Shown here piece by piece: positions 9,441 to 17,238 of a DNA stretch of 64,000 nucleotides. Position numbers and translations under genes: made by a program. The DNA comes from JAJFJD01 sp965228695 (GTDB lineage: Bacteria; Pseudomonadota; Alphaproteobacteria; UBA8366): the NCBI GenBank assembly GCA_965228695.1, contig CBDDIB010000002.1, positions 2,418,001 through 2,482,000 on the forward strand. The letters run 5' to 3'. A model generated the notes under the pieces. It ran no database searches. It saw nothing but the letters and a program-made list of their open reading frames with translations, and was not told the DNA's origin. Numbering within the stretch: position 1 is the first letter of the stretch; each line of letters starts with the position of its first letter.

Positions 9441-10691
9441 TTAGGACTTAGTGTCGCCCCGTTGGGGCGGCACCGGCACGCAGCTGACGCGGCGGCTTTT
9501 CAGGCGTCGGCAGGCCTCGGTCGCGGAGTTCTGCGACAATCCCACGAGACGCGCCCGGTAAATCAATTCATCGCCGAGCTTGGTCGGAAGGATCAGCACG
9601 CGCGTGCCGCGGTGCTTGCCGGACAGCTGGCGCGCGGCCCGCTTGGCGGCACGCCGCGCGGGCGCCTTTGCCTTGAACGCGCCGACCTGGATCGACCATC
9701 CGGCCTTGCCGCCGGTGTTCTGCAGCCGGGGCGTGGATGGCTTGCGAAGCGGTTTCGGAACCGACATTGCAAGCGCAGCCGCGGGCACGCCGGCCGGCTT
9801 CTTCGGCGCTTGTTTCTCGGGTTTTTGTTGCGCGACCGGGCCGGTCTTGGGCTTCGACGGCGTCAATTTCGCGAAGCTGCGGTTCAAAAGCCGCCGCATG
9901 TGGCTGTTTCGTGCGCGGGCAGACTTCCCGCCAAAGACGACCCCGATGATGCGATGGCCATGGCGGTGGGCCGAAACGACGAGATTGTATCCGGAGGCGC
10001 GCGTGTAGCCGGTCTTCATACCGTCCGCGCCAGGGTAATTGATCAACAGCGAATTGTGATTCTTGTATCGGCGCCCGTTGAACTCGAACTGCTTCGTCGA
10101 GAACAGGCGATACCGCGACGGAAAATCCGCCAGCAGTTTCCGTGCGAGGATGGACATATCCCGCGCCGTCGAGAGCTGCCGGCGGTTCGGCAAACCCGAG
10201 GCGTTGCGGAAATTCGTCCGCTTCATGCCCAATGCGCGGGCTTTCTTGGTCATCAGCCGTCCGAATTTGCGCTCGGTGCCGGCAATCGCCTCCGCGATGA
10301 CGACGGCGACGTCATTGGCGGATTTGGTGATGAGCGCCAGGATGGCCTCGCGCACCGTGATGGTTTCGCCCCTTTTCAGGCCCAGCTTGGACGGCCGCGC
10401 GCCCGCTGCGCGCGCGGAGACGGTCAGCTTTCGATCCATCGTCAGTTGGCCCTTCCGAATGGCTTCGAAGGCCAGATAGATCGTCATCATCTTGGTCAGC
10501 GATGCGGGATAGTTTCGCGTGTCCGCATTAACCGCGTGCAGGACTTTCCCCGTCTCGTAGTCGACCACGATCGAGGCGTACCGCGCCTGTGCGGCGACCG
10601 AGGCCAGCGAAACAGCGGCAAACACTAACGAAATAAAACCATATCTAATGATATGGCCAATATTTGCTGACTTCCCCAATAAACCCGTCAT
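9441..10691 (-). CDS. D-alanyl-D-alanine carboxypeptidase with SPOR domain
   Basis: Low-molecular-weight penicillin-binding protein (peptidase S11) of 416 residues that trims the terminal D-Ala from peptidoglycan stem peptides in the periplasm. It has a signal peptide (about residues 15-36, cleaved near AQA), SxxK as SLTK at 64-67, SxN as SAN at 124-126, and KTG at 226-228. After a basic, Pro-rich linker the C terminus (about 335-410) looks like a SPOR domain, which binds denuded glycan at the septum, so the enzyme probably acts at division sites. The start is ATG at 10691. The 445-base region upstream separates it from the divergent phasin gene. Confidence 0.93.
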   Translation of the reverse strand: MTGLLGKSANIGHIIRYGFISLVFAAVSLASVAAQARYASIVVDYETGKVLHAVNADTRNYPASLTKMMTIYLAFEAIRKGQLTMDRKLTVSARAAGARPSKLGLKRGETITVREAILALITKSANDVAVVIAEAIAGTERKFGRLMTKKARALGMKRTNFRNASGLPNRRQLSTARDMSILARKLLADFPSRYRLFSTKQFEFNGRRYKNHNSLLINYPGADGMKTGYTRASGYNLVVSAHRHGHRIIGVVFGGKSARARNSHMRRLLNRSFAKLTPSKPKTGPVAQQKPEKQAPKKPAGVPAAALAMSVPKPLRKPSTPRLQNTGGKAGWSIQVGAFKAKAPARRAAKRAARQLSGKHRGTRVLILPTKLGDELIYRARLVGLSQNSATEACRRLKSRRVSCVPVPPQRGDTKS

Positions 10692-10841
10692 TTTTTTCCT
10701 ATTTATCGAATCCTATAGACTCGATTTCGCCAAACTCTAAGGGAACGTAATAAAATTATCGTTAATTGTCTATCAGCGTGTGGCCGATATCTTGCTGATT
10801 TCTCGATAAAAGATTAATCGCAACTGGTTAACTCCTTATCG

Positions 10842-10867
10842 TAGCGTCTGCGATCCTCGCGACGCTA
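10842..10867. repeat. strong inverted repeat (bulged hairpin)
   Basis: TAGCGTC pairs with GACGCTA, and inside them GCGA pairs with TCGC around a 3-base loop, giving an 11-bp stem with one bulged T. It sits between divergent promoters and lacks a following T-run, so it is more likely an operator or a transcript hairpin than a terminator. The function is unknown. Confidence 0.5.
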
Positions 10868-10961
10868 GTAATTCTTCCGATGTAATCCTTTCAGTTTCAG
10901 TGACGAGCGCTTGTTTGGCATTGCCCGGACGGGTGCCATGGTGCGCATGGGGATATGTAAG

Positions 10962-10973
10962 TGCAATGCAAAA
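10962..10973 (+). promoter_or_regulatory. PhaR-type operator 1
   Basis: TGCAATGCAAAA fits TGCRNYGCA, the core of the binding motif reported for PhaR repressors of polyhydroxyalkanoate genes (as I recall it: TGCRNYGCASMA), with one mismatch in the tail. It lies 22 bp, two helical turns, before operator 2. Confidence 0.55.
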
Positions 10974-10983
10974 TAAATTATGT

Positions 10984-10995
10984 TGCACTGCAATA
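10984..10995 (+). promoter_or_regulatory. PhaR-type operator 2
   Basis: TGCACTGCA (10984-10992) fits the TGCRNYGCA core exactly; the three-base tail fits poorly. It lies just upstream of the -35 element at 11002, so a bound repressor would crowd RNA polymerase. Confidence 0.55.
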
Positions 10996-11001
10996 AAAAT
11001 G

Positions 11002-11031
11002 TTGACATGGCCGGGATGAGTGCCATATACA
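11002..11031 (+). promoter_or_regulatory. sigma-70-type promoter of the phasin gene
   Basis: Perfect -35 TTGACA at 11002-11007, an 18-base spacer, and a -10 candidate TATACA at 11026-11031. The predicted start is near 11038, inside operator 3, with a leader of about 100 bases to the phasin ATG. Confidence 0.6.
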
Positions 11032-11039
11032 GGTCATGC

Positions 11040-11051
11040 TGCAGTGCACAA
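11040..11051 (+). promoter_or_regulatory. PhaR-type operator 3
   Basis: TGCAGTGCACAA fits the whole 12-base TGCRNYGCASMA motif. It covers the predicted transcription start, the classical position for a repressor. Confidence 0.6.
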
Positions 11052-11136
11052 TTAATTGCAGCCGAGGCGTGGGAAGGCTTCGTAGCGATTGCGGGCCAGA
11101 CCGATTGATTGGACAGTTGAACGACGGAGAATTCAC

Positions 11137-11655
11137 ATGGCTACCAAAGCAAAAGCCGCTCGCGCTGATTTGAAGCAGGTCGAAGAGGCCGTTGCAGCGA
11201 GCAAAGAGACAGTCGAACAAGTCGTTAAGGCTTCGACGGAAACCTATGGACAGGCGGTTAACATGACCAAAGACCAAGTCGAAAAGGCGAGCAAGTCCCT
11301 CATGGAGGGTTATGACGAAATGACGGCGTTGAGCCAGAAGAATGTCGAAGCCATGGTTAAGGCCGGCAACCTCTGGGCCAAGAGCGCCGAAACGATCGGC
11401 AAGGCTTATTTCAACCTCGCGCAGGTTTCGGCCGAGGCGAGCGTGGAAGCGGCGCAGGCCATGTTCGCCGCGAAGACCTTGAAGGACGTTGTTGACGTTC
11501 AGACCGGCTACACGAAGGCGAGCATCGATACCTTCGTCGCCGAGGGCAAGAAGATCAACGACATCACGGTGAAGGCCGCCAACGAGGCGCTCGAGCCGAT
11601 CCAGGATCAGGTCAACGAGAATATCAAGACCATCCTGAAGCAGCCCGCTGCTTGA
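11137..11655 (+). CDS. phasin family protein
   Basis: A 172-residue, almost entirely helical protein rich in Ala, Lys, Glu and Val with no signal peptide, matching the phasin family. Phasins coat polyhydroxyalkanoate granules, controlling their size and number. The region TYGQAV...NVEAMVKAGNLWAKSAETIG is typical of the phasin_2 core. The ATG at 11137 follows GGAG at good spacing; the frame is open further upstream without support. It is a single-gene transcript: a sigma-70-like promoter with three PhaR-type operators precedes it and a strong intrinsic terminator follows 40 bases after the stop. I infer induction when PHA is made and draws PhaR away from DNA. Confidence 0.92.
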   Translation: MATKAKAARADLKQVEEAVAASKETVEQVVKASTETYGQAVNMTKDQVEKASKSLMEGYDEMTALSQKNVEAMVKAGNLWAKSAETIGKAYFNLAQVSAEASVEAAQAMFAAKTLKDVVDVQTGYTKASIDTFVAEGKKINDITVKAANEALEPIQDQVNENIKTILKQPAA

Positions 11656-11695
11656 GATAGGGAATAGACGAACCTGACACCGGTTCTGTCGACAG

Positions 11696-11728
11696 CGGCC
11701 CTTCGGATAGTCCGAAGGGCCGTTTTCT
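11696..11728 (+). terminator. intrinsic terminator of the phasin gene
   Basis: GGCCCTTCGGA pairs perfectly with TCCGAAGGGCC around a TAG loop (11 bp, extended to 12 by a C-G pair), followed by TTTTCT. It overlaps the last codons of the convergent methyltransferase gene. Confidence 0.9.
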
Positions 11729-12485
11729 ATTCGGCGGTTGGCAGCCGGCAGTCGAACAGGGTCAATTTGTTGATCCGGAAAAAGCGTCGGCTATGGGCGG
11801 ACATATCCTGGCTGCTGACGGCTGTGACGTTAAAGCCGCTGCCGGCAATCCGGTCGCCATAGTCACGTCCGCAGATCCGCACATGATAGGGATGGCCGAA
11901 CGCGTCCATTCGGCCTTTCGCGCTTGTTATCGATTCATTTTCAAAGGTTTGCGGGCGATTCTTGTCCATTGGCACGAGGATGATGGCATGTCCTCTCGGC
12001 CGTAGAACTCGGGCGAACTCACGCACCGCGGCTTTATCGTCCTGGATATGCTCCAGGACGTGACAGCAGACGATCAGGTCGAACGACTCATCGTCGAAGG
12101 CAAGGCGGCTGGCGTCCATGGACGCCGTTGCGCCCGGATCGTGAAGATCGATCGATGTGTACCGGATTGAGGGACGATCGCGGAGTCGTCGCCGGATGCC
12201 CGGCTCCGGCGCGATATGCAGGACCGACATGCGACGCGATGTGACGCCGAGCGCGGTTTCCAGATAGAGCCAGAGGTATCGGTGCCGTTCCAAGGCGCCG
12301 CAACCGGGACACAAGGCCTGTTGCCGCCGATGGATGCCGAAGGGCAGGAACCGCCGATACCATCGGCGGCAAATCGGGCAGTAACGGCCATGACCGGCCG
12401 GCGTGCCAAGCGCGGCATGCCGGGAATTCCGCGTGCCGCTATAGACATCCGGCGCCGCGGTATTCCGAACCAAGAGGGACGCCAT
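11727..12485 (-). CDS. class I SAM-dependent methyltransferase with N-terminal zinc ribbon
   Basis: A 252-residue protein from the ATG at 12485. Residues 30-70 hold two CxxC pairs (CPIC and CPGC), a zinc-ribbon signature. The methyltransferase_11 fold follows: a degenerate motif I at LHIAPEPG, then DASRLAFDDESFDLIVC and CHVLEHIQDD. The acceptor substrate is unknown. The frame stays open upstream to a TTG at 12677, but that part is basic, low in conserved character and has no ribosome site, so I use the ATG. The C terminus meets the phasin terminator. The upstream neighbour is the divergent clpS. Confidence 0.75.
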   Translation of the reverse strand: MASLLVRNTAAPDVYSGTRNSRHAALGTPAGHGRYCPICRRWYRRFLPFGIHRRQQALCPGCGALERHRYLWLYLETALGVTSRRMSVLHIAPEPGIRRRLRDRPSIRYTSIDLHDPGATASMDASRLAFDDESFDLIVCCHVLEHIQDDKAAVREFARVLRPRGHAIILVPMDKNRPQTFENESITSAKGRMDAFGHPYHVRICGRDYGDRIAGSGFNVTAVSSQDMSAHSRRFFRINKLTLFDCRLPTAE

Positions 12486-12727
12486 TTGGCCGCTAAGGTC
12501 GAGCGGGAAATCGCCACCCTTGACCGGGCCCGCCGTTGGCCGGGGGCTTGCATGATGGGACAATCGCACAAGATTAGAACGGAGGCGCAAATTAACCGAT
12601 CCTTGAGACTGGGAATCACATTTACGCCGCAGTTTGGCGTTACCTTCCGAAATGTACCCGAAACACCCTTTTACCAAGTCTTATCTGTCCAATATTATAC
12701 TGGTCTAGTGTAATATTCGGTTTGGCA

Positions 12728-13054
12728 ATGAGCGATCGAGACAACGAAAATTCGAACGGCCCGAATACCGGCGTGGTCACGCAGACCAAGCCACAGACGA
12801 AAAAGCCGTCAATGTACAAGGTTTTGATGCTGAACGACGATTATACGCCGATGGAGTTCGTCGTTCATGTGTTGGAGCGGTTTTTCTCGAAGGGCCGCGA
12901 GGAAGCGACGACCATCATGCTTCATGTCCATCGTCGCGGAGTCGGGATATGCGGCGTCTTCCCGTATGAAGTCGCTGAAACCAAGGTGACGCAGGTAATG
13001 GATTTTGCAACTCAGCACGAGCATCCCCTGCGCTGCACGCTTGAAAAGGACTAG
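12728..13054 (+). CDS. clpS: ATP-dependent Clp protease adaptor ClpS
   Basis: A 108-residue N-end-rule adaptor that delivers proteins with destabilising N-terminal residues to ClpAP. After a polar flexible N terminus, the core shows YKVLMLNDDYTPMEFVV (residues 32-48), including the substrate-binding Asn-Asp pair, and the HRRGVGICGVFPYEVAETK helix-loop region. The start is the ATG at 12728; a TTG six bases up is less likely. It lies 8 bases before clpA, a conserved operon. A -10-like TATACT lies at 12696-12701 without a clear -35. The leucyl/phenylalanyl transferase that creates N-end substrates (aat) is also in this window. Confidence 0.96.
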   Translation: MSDRDNENSNGPNTGVVTQTKPQTKKPSMYKVLMLNDDYTPMEFVVHVLERFFSKGREEATTIMLHVHRRGVGICGVFPYEVAETKVTQVMDFATQHEHPLRCTLEKD

Positions 13055-13062
13055 AGACATAC

Positions 13063-15393
13063 ATGCTGTCGCGTAACCTAGAACAAAGTCTGCACCGTGC
13101 CTTGGCGCATGCCAGCGAGCGTAACCACGAATACGCCACGCTCGAGCATTTGCTTTTGGCGTTGACCGAGGATCAAGACGCCGTCGCGGTACTCCGCGCG
13201 TGCGGGGTGGACCTCGACAAGCTCAACCAAGACATCGCCGAGTATCTCGACAACGAGTTGGAGATGTTGCTCATCGAAGCGGTCGAGGATCCGAAGCCGA
13301 CCGCCGGCTTCCAGCGCGTGCTGCAGCGTGCGGCCATTCACGTGCAGTCGTCGGGCCGCGAAGAAGTCACCGGCGCTAATGTCGTGGTCGCGATGTTCTC
13401 GGAGCGCGAGAGCCATGCCGTCTATTTCCTGCAGGAGCAGGACATGACGCGGTTCGACGCCGTCAACTACATCAGCCACGGCATCGCAAAGGTGTCCGGC
13501 AAGGGCGAAGCCCGCACCATCGGCGGTGCGGACGAAGACGCCGGCGCCGAAAAGGTGAATAAGCGCGGCAGCGAGGCCCTTGAGGCCTATTGTGTGAATC
13601 TGAACCAGAAGGCCGACGAAGGCCGGATCGATCCGTTGATCGGCCGAACCAACGAGATCGAACGCACCATTCAAATTCTCTGCCGTCGAACCAAGAACAA
13701 CCCGCTATACGTGGGTGACCCGGGTGTCGGCAAGACCGCGATCGCCGAAGGTCTCGCGCTTCGGATCGTGAAGGGCGAAGTCCCGGAGGTCCTCAAGGAG
13801 AACACGATCTTCGCGCTCGATATGGGGTCGCTGCTGGCCGGTACCCGCTATCGTGGCGACTTCGAAGAGCGCCTGAAAGCGGTGATGCGGGAGCTTGAAG
13901 AGCTTGAAGGCGCAATCCTATTTATCGATGAAATTCATACGGTTATCGGCGCGGGTGCAACCAGCGGTGGAGCCATGGATGCGTCTAATCTGCTCAAGCC
14001 CGCATTGCAGAGCGGGTCGCTGCGTTGCATCGGATCGACAACTTACAAGGAATATCGCAACCACTTCGAGAAGGACCGTGCGCTGGTGCGCCGTTTCCAG
14101 AAGATCGATGTGGCCGAGCCGAGCATCGAGGATGCGGTGAAGATCCTGCGGGGCCTGAAACCGTATTACGAGAAGCACCACAGCGTGCGCTATACGCATG
14201 AGGCGATCCGCTCGGCGGTGGACCTGTCGTCGCGCTATATCAACGACCGGAAGCTTCCCGACAAGGCGATCGACGTCATCGACGAAGCCGGGGCGTCGCA
14301 GATGCTGCTGCCGGAATCGAAGCGCAAGCGGCAGATCGGTCCTCGCGACGTGGAACGCGTGGTCGCGACGATGGCCCGCATTCCGCCGAAGCAGGTGTCA
14401 AAGGACGACAAGACGGCGCTGGAGAACCTCGAACGCGACTTGAAACTGGTCGTGTTCGGCCAGGATTCGGCCATTGAGACCCTCGCCAGCTCGATTAAGC
14501 TGTCCCGGGCCGGACTCCGGGAACCGGAGAAGCCGATCGGCAGCTATCTGTTCTCCGGTCCGACCGGCGTCGGTAAGACCGAAGTGGCGCGGCAACTTGC
14601 CATGACGTTGGGGATCGAACTGGTCCGCTTCGACATGTCGGAGTATATGGAACGTCACAGCGTGTCGCGGCTGATCGGCGCGCCGCCGGGCTATGTCGGG
14701 TTCGACCAGGGCGGCATGATGACCGATGCGATCGACCAGACGCCGCATTCGGTGCTGTTGCTGGACGAGATCGAGAAGGCGCATCCGGATGTTTTCAACA
14801 TCCTGCTGCAAATCATGGACTACGGTAAGCTGACCGACCACAACGGCAAGACGGTGGATTTCCGGAACGTGGTCCTGATCATGACGACCAATGCCGGTGC
14901 CGCCGAACTGGCGAAGCCCGCCATCGGGTTTGCCCGGGAAGCGCGTGTCGGTGAGGACGAAGAGGCGATCAACCGCACCTTCACGCCGGAATTCCGGAAC
15001 CGGCTCGATTCGATCATTCCGTTCTCCAGCCTCAAGCCCGAAACCGTGGCGAAGGTCGTCGACAAGTTCGTCATGCAACTCGAGGAGCAGCTGTCGGATC
15101 GAAATGTCACGATCGAGCTTTCCAAGGCGGCGCGCGCGTGGCTGGTCGAGAAGGGCTACGACATGAATTTCGGCGCCCGGCCGCTGGGACGCGTCATCCA
15201 GGAACATATCAAGAAGCCGCTCGCCGAAGAGCTGTTGTTCGGCAAACTTGCGAAGGGCGGATTGGTTATGGTGGATGTTAAGGACGGCAAGCCGGTCTTT
15301 ACCTATCCGGATAAGCCGGGAGATGGGAAGCCGCCGAAAGGAAAAGGCGGGAAGCGTCCGAAGCCTCGCGTTCCCGAGCCTGTAAGCACCTAA
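13063..15393 (+). CDS. clpA: ATP-dependent Clp protease ATP-binding subunit ClpA
   Basis: A 776-residue AAA+ unfoldase that threads substrates into ClpP. The N-terminal Clp_N domain (about 1-140) binds ClpS. The first AAA module has Walker A GDPGVGKT (about residue 217) and Walker B ILFIDEIH; the second has GPTGVGKT (about 499) and LLLDEIEKAHPD. The middle region lacks the long coiled-coil of ClpB, which supports ClpA. The C terminus ends in a Lys/Pro/Gly-rich tail. Length is as expected. It is co-transcribed with clpS; no convincing terminator follows. Confidence 0.97.
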   Translation: MLSRNLEQSLHRALAHASERNHEYATLEHLLLALTEDQDAVAVLRACGVDLDKLNQDIAEYLDNELEMLLIEAVEDPKPTAGFQRVLQRAAIHVQSSGREEVTGANVVVAMFSERESHAVYFLQEQDMTRFDAVNYISHGIAKVSGKGEARTIGGADEDAGAEKVNKRGSEALEAYCVNLNQKADEGRIDPLIGRTNEIERTIQILCRRTKNNPLYVGDPGVGKTAIAEGLALRIVKGEVPEVLKENTIFALDMGSLLAGTRYRGDFEERLKAVMRELEELEGAILFIDEIHTVIGAGATSGGAMDASNLLKPALQSGSLRCIGSTTYKEYRNHFEKDRALVRRFQKIDVAEPSIEDAVKILRGLKPYYEKHHSVRYTHEAIRSAVDLSSRYINDRKLPDKAIDVIDEAGASQMLLPESKRKRQIGPRDVERVVATMARIPPKQVSKDDKTALENLERDLKLVVFGQDSAIETLASSIKLSRAGLREPEKPIGSYLFSGPTGVGKTEVARQLAMTLGIELVRFDMSEYMERHSVSRLIGAPPGYVGFDQGGMMTDAIDQTPHSVLLLDEIEKAHPDVFNILLQIMDYGKLTDHNGKTVDFRNVVLIMTTNAGAAELAKPAIGFAREARVGEDEEAINRTFTPEFRNRLDSIIPFSSLKPETVAKVVDKFVMQLEEQLSDRNVTIELSKAARAWLVEKGYDMNFGARPLGRVIQEHIKKPLAEELLFGKLAKGGLVMVDVKDGKPVFTYPDKPGDGKPPKGKGGKRPKPRVPEPVST

Positions 15394-15488
15394 GCGCTGC
15401 GAGCGTTTCGACTAGGAGTTAGCCTAGGGCGCGCAGATGTTCGCGTTGCTCGCCTTCCGGCTGTTGCCGCGAAACGGGTGCGCGCTGG

Positions 15489-15698
15489 CTAGACCGGCAG
15501 CGACGCGACCGCCATGCTGCCCAGAAGCAGCAATGAAACCGTCACGAAAGCGGAATAGACGACCAGCGGGTGCGTGCGGAACATGCCCGGCCGCTTGCCG
15601 CGAAGGCGCGGGACGTCGGGGATGATCTTTCGTGTGTAAATCTCGGGCAACGCTCGGTCCATCAATTCGCGAGGCAGCTCAGTGGTTTCTTGGTACAT
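15489..15698 (-). CDS. small single-pass membrane protein, unknown
   Basis: A 69-residue reading frame with an ATG. The first 43 residues are charged and Pro/Arg-rich; residues 44-69 form one strongly hydrophobic helix (PLVVYSAFVTVSLLLLGS). No known family is recognised. It sits alone on the minus strand between clpA and the diguanylate cyclase gene, without a clear ribosome site. The amphipathic head plus membrane tail design, filling otherwise empty space, makes it plausible, but it could be a chance frame. Confidence 0.45.
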   Translation of the reverse strand: MYQETTELPRELMDRALPEIYTRKIIPDVPRLRGKRPGMFRTHPLVVYSAFVTVSLLLLGSMAVASLPV

Positions 15699-15806
15699 CG
15701 ATATGTCGCCATTAATCGTTGGTTTTGACGTTGACTGAACTTATGCCACGGCCTGTCAAGCACTTCTGTGATAGGGGTCACTCGAAACCATATTTTTGGG
15801 GCTGAA

Positions 15807-15826
15807 TTCCGCTTTTTTTTGCGGAA
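15807..15826. repeat. hairpin with eight-T loop
   Basis: TTCCGC pairs with GCGGAA around a loop of eight T (A on the other strand). It lies 25 bases past the stop of the diguanylate cyclase gene, where a terminator is expected, but the homopolymer is in the loop instead of after the stem. Confidence 0.4.
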
Positions 15827-15850
15827 ATCGATGTCTTGGACCGCCGTTCC

Positions 15851-17104
15851 CTACGATTCGGCCAATACAACCCGATTTCTCCCGGAATCCTTGGCCTTGT
15901 AGAGCGCCTGGTCGGCAGCGTCGGCCAAGTCCGAAACGTTGTCGAATTCCGGGAAGGTCGCGATTCCACAACTCAAAGTCACCGTGAATTCGCCTTTTTC
16001 ATGCTGTTGCTGGATCTTCGAGAAAGCGCGCCGGATATTGCTCAGAATGGCCTCCGCTTTACTCCCGTTGACGCCTGCCAAAGCCACGGCGAATTCCTCG
16101 CCGCCGGTGCGGCCGATGATATCCGTCGACCGGAGCCGCTGTTTCAGCAAGCTCGACAGTGTCTTAATGACCCGGTCGCCGGTCGGGTGACCATAGGTGT
16201 CGTTGACGTCCTTGAAATGGTCGAGGTCGATGATCGCATAGGCCAGCGGCTGGCCTTCGCGCTGCATTCGGGATACCTCGATCGCCAACTGTTCCTTCGT
16301 GGTCGTATGGTTCAGCAGGCCGGTCAGGCTGTCGCGCAACATAAGCGATCGCAGGGAGCGGAACCGCCGGGCCCGCGTGTAGACCGCCATGACCAGATGT
16401 TCGGGCCGGATCGGTTTGGTCAGGAAATCGTCGCCGCCGATCGTCATGACGTCGAGCTGTTTCAACAGATCGTCCTCGGCGGACAGGAAGACGATCGGGA
16501 TTGAGTCGAATGCGGGGTCCTGCCGGATAACGGCGGCAAGTTCCTTGCCCCGGCATTCCGGCATATACAGGTCCATGATGATCAATTCGGGCCGGAATTC
16601 CGCAAGCGCTTCGAAGGTTTTCAACGGTTCATTGCAGAAAACCGTTTCCATCCCGGCTTCCGAGAGGATCGTCTTGTAATATTTACAAATTCGCGGGTCA
16701 TCATCGATGATCAGCACGCGAAACGGGTCGTCCGCGCCTTGTTCGGAGAGAGGGTCGAGCGTATCGACGAGATCGAGCATGCTCACCGGGCGCAACAGCA
16801 GGGCGGCGGCGCCGGCGCGCACGGCCGCAAGCCGCGTCGCCATATTGGGGGCCGGCGAGAGGAAGATGAGCGGCGGCGGCCGATTGAACTCCTGGCAAAC
16901 TTCGCCGATCCGGTCGATCTGCGGTGCGGCCTCGTCTCCCGCGGGCAGGCCCACAAGCAGCGCGACGGCGTCGGCATCCAATTCCGCCATACCGCTGTCG
17001 TTCAAATCGCTGCAATGCGTGACCGAGTAGCCGAATTGGCCCAGCTGAGTTGTCAGCTGGTTGGCTTCTGCGACGTCATCATCGATTAAGACTAGGTTTT
17101 TCAT
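15851..17104 (-). CDS. REC-REC-GGDEF response regulator (diguanylate cyclase, PleD-like)
   Basis: A 417-residue protein with two receiver domains (about 1-120 and 128-245) and a GGDEF domain (about 250-417), the architecture of PleD, which makes cyclic-di-GMP when phosphorylated. The active-site loop is GGEEF (334-338), and the allosteric inhibitory site RxxD is present as RSTD (325-328). Receiver 2 is complete: DDD (134-136), phospho-acceptor D178 in IMDLYMP, K230. Receiver 1 has Leu50 where the acceptor Asp should be and no conserved Lys. In Caulobacter PleD it is receiver 1 that is phosphorylated, so the roles are swapped. There is no divK next door. Its ribosome site lies in a hairpin (17108-17126). 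Confidence 0.92.
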   Translation of the reverse strand: MKNLVLIDDDVAEANQLTTQLGQFGYSVTHCSDLNDSGMAELDADAVALLVGLPAGDEAAPQIDRIGEVCQEFNRPPPLIFLSPAPNMATRLAAVRAGAAALLLRPVSMLDLVDTLDPLSEQGADDPFRVLIIDDDPRICKYYKTILSEAGMETVFCNEPLKTFEALAEFRPELIIMDLYMPECRGKELAAVIRQDPAFDSIPIVFLSAEDDLLKQLDVMTIGGDDFLTKPIRPEHLVMAVYTRARRFRSLRSLMLRDSLTGLLNHTTTKEQLAIEVSRMQREGQPLAYAIIDLDHFKDVNDTYGHPTGDRVIKTLSSLLKQRLRSTDIIGRTGGEEFAVALAGVNGSKAEAILSNIRRAFSKIQQQHEKGEFTVTLSCGIATFPEFDNVSDLADAADQALYKAKDSGRNRVVLAES

Positions 17105-17107
17105 CGT

Positions 17108-17126
17108 CCCTCATGCCTTATGAGGG
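17108..17126 (-). promoter_or_regulatory. hairpin sequestering the diguanylate cyclase ribosome-binding site
   Basis: In the transcript, CCCTCAT pairs perfectly with ATGAGGG around AAGGC. The GAGGG in the 3' arm is the apparent Shine-Dalgarno sequence, 3 bases before the ATG at 17104. It could act as a thermosensor-like or protein-binding translational switch, or as a DNA operator. Confidence 0.5.
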
Positions 17127-17238
17127 TATATCGAGACTTTATTACCCAAGTGTTGAGATTGTCGGTCAGCACGCCCGAAAAATCCGGGCATTTTCGTTCC
17201 ACCAGGGCGAGAAATTCGGGATTTAATGCGGTTTTCGC

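Larger units (their letters stand above)
10692..11136. other. 445-base intergenic region between the carboxypeptidase and phasin genes
   Basis: AT-richer than its surroundings and without a credible coding frame. It contains a strong bulged hairpin at 10842-10867, a second imperfect hairpin at 10916-10938, three TGCRNYGCA-type operators and a sigma-70-like promoter serving the phasin gene. The first 150 bases next to the carboxypeptidase gene show no feature I can name. Confidence 0.7.

Noticed and set aside
17170..17200. Hairpin GCCCG/CGGGC as terminator of the acyltransferase gene
   Set aside because: The stem has only 5 bp and no T-run follows it in the minus direction; too weak to call.
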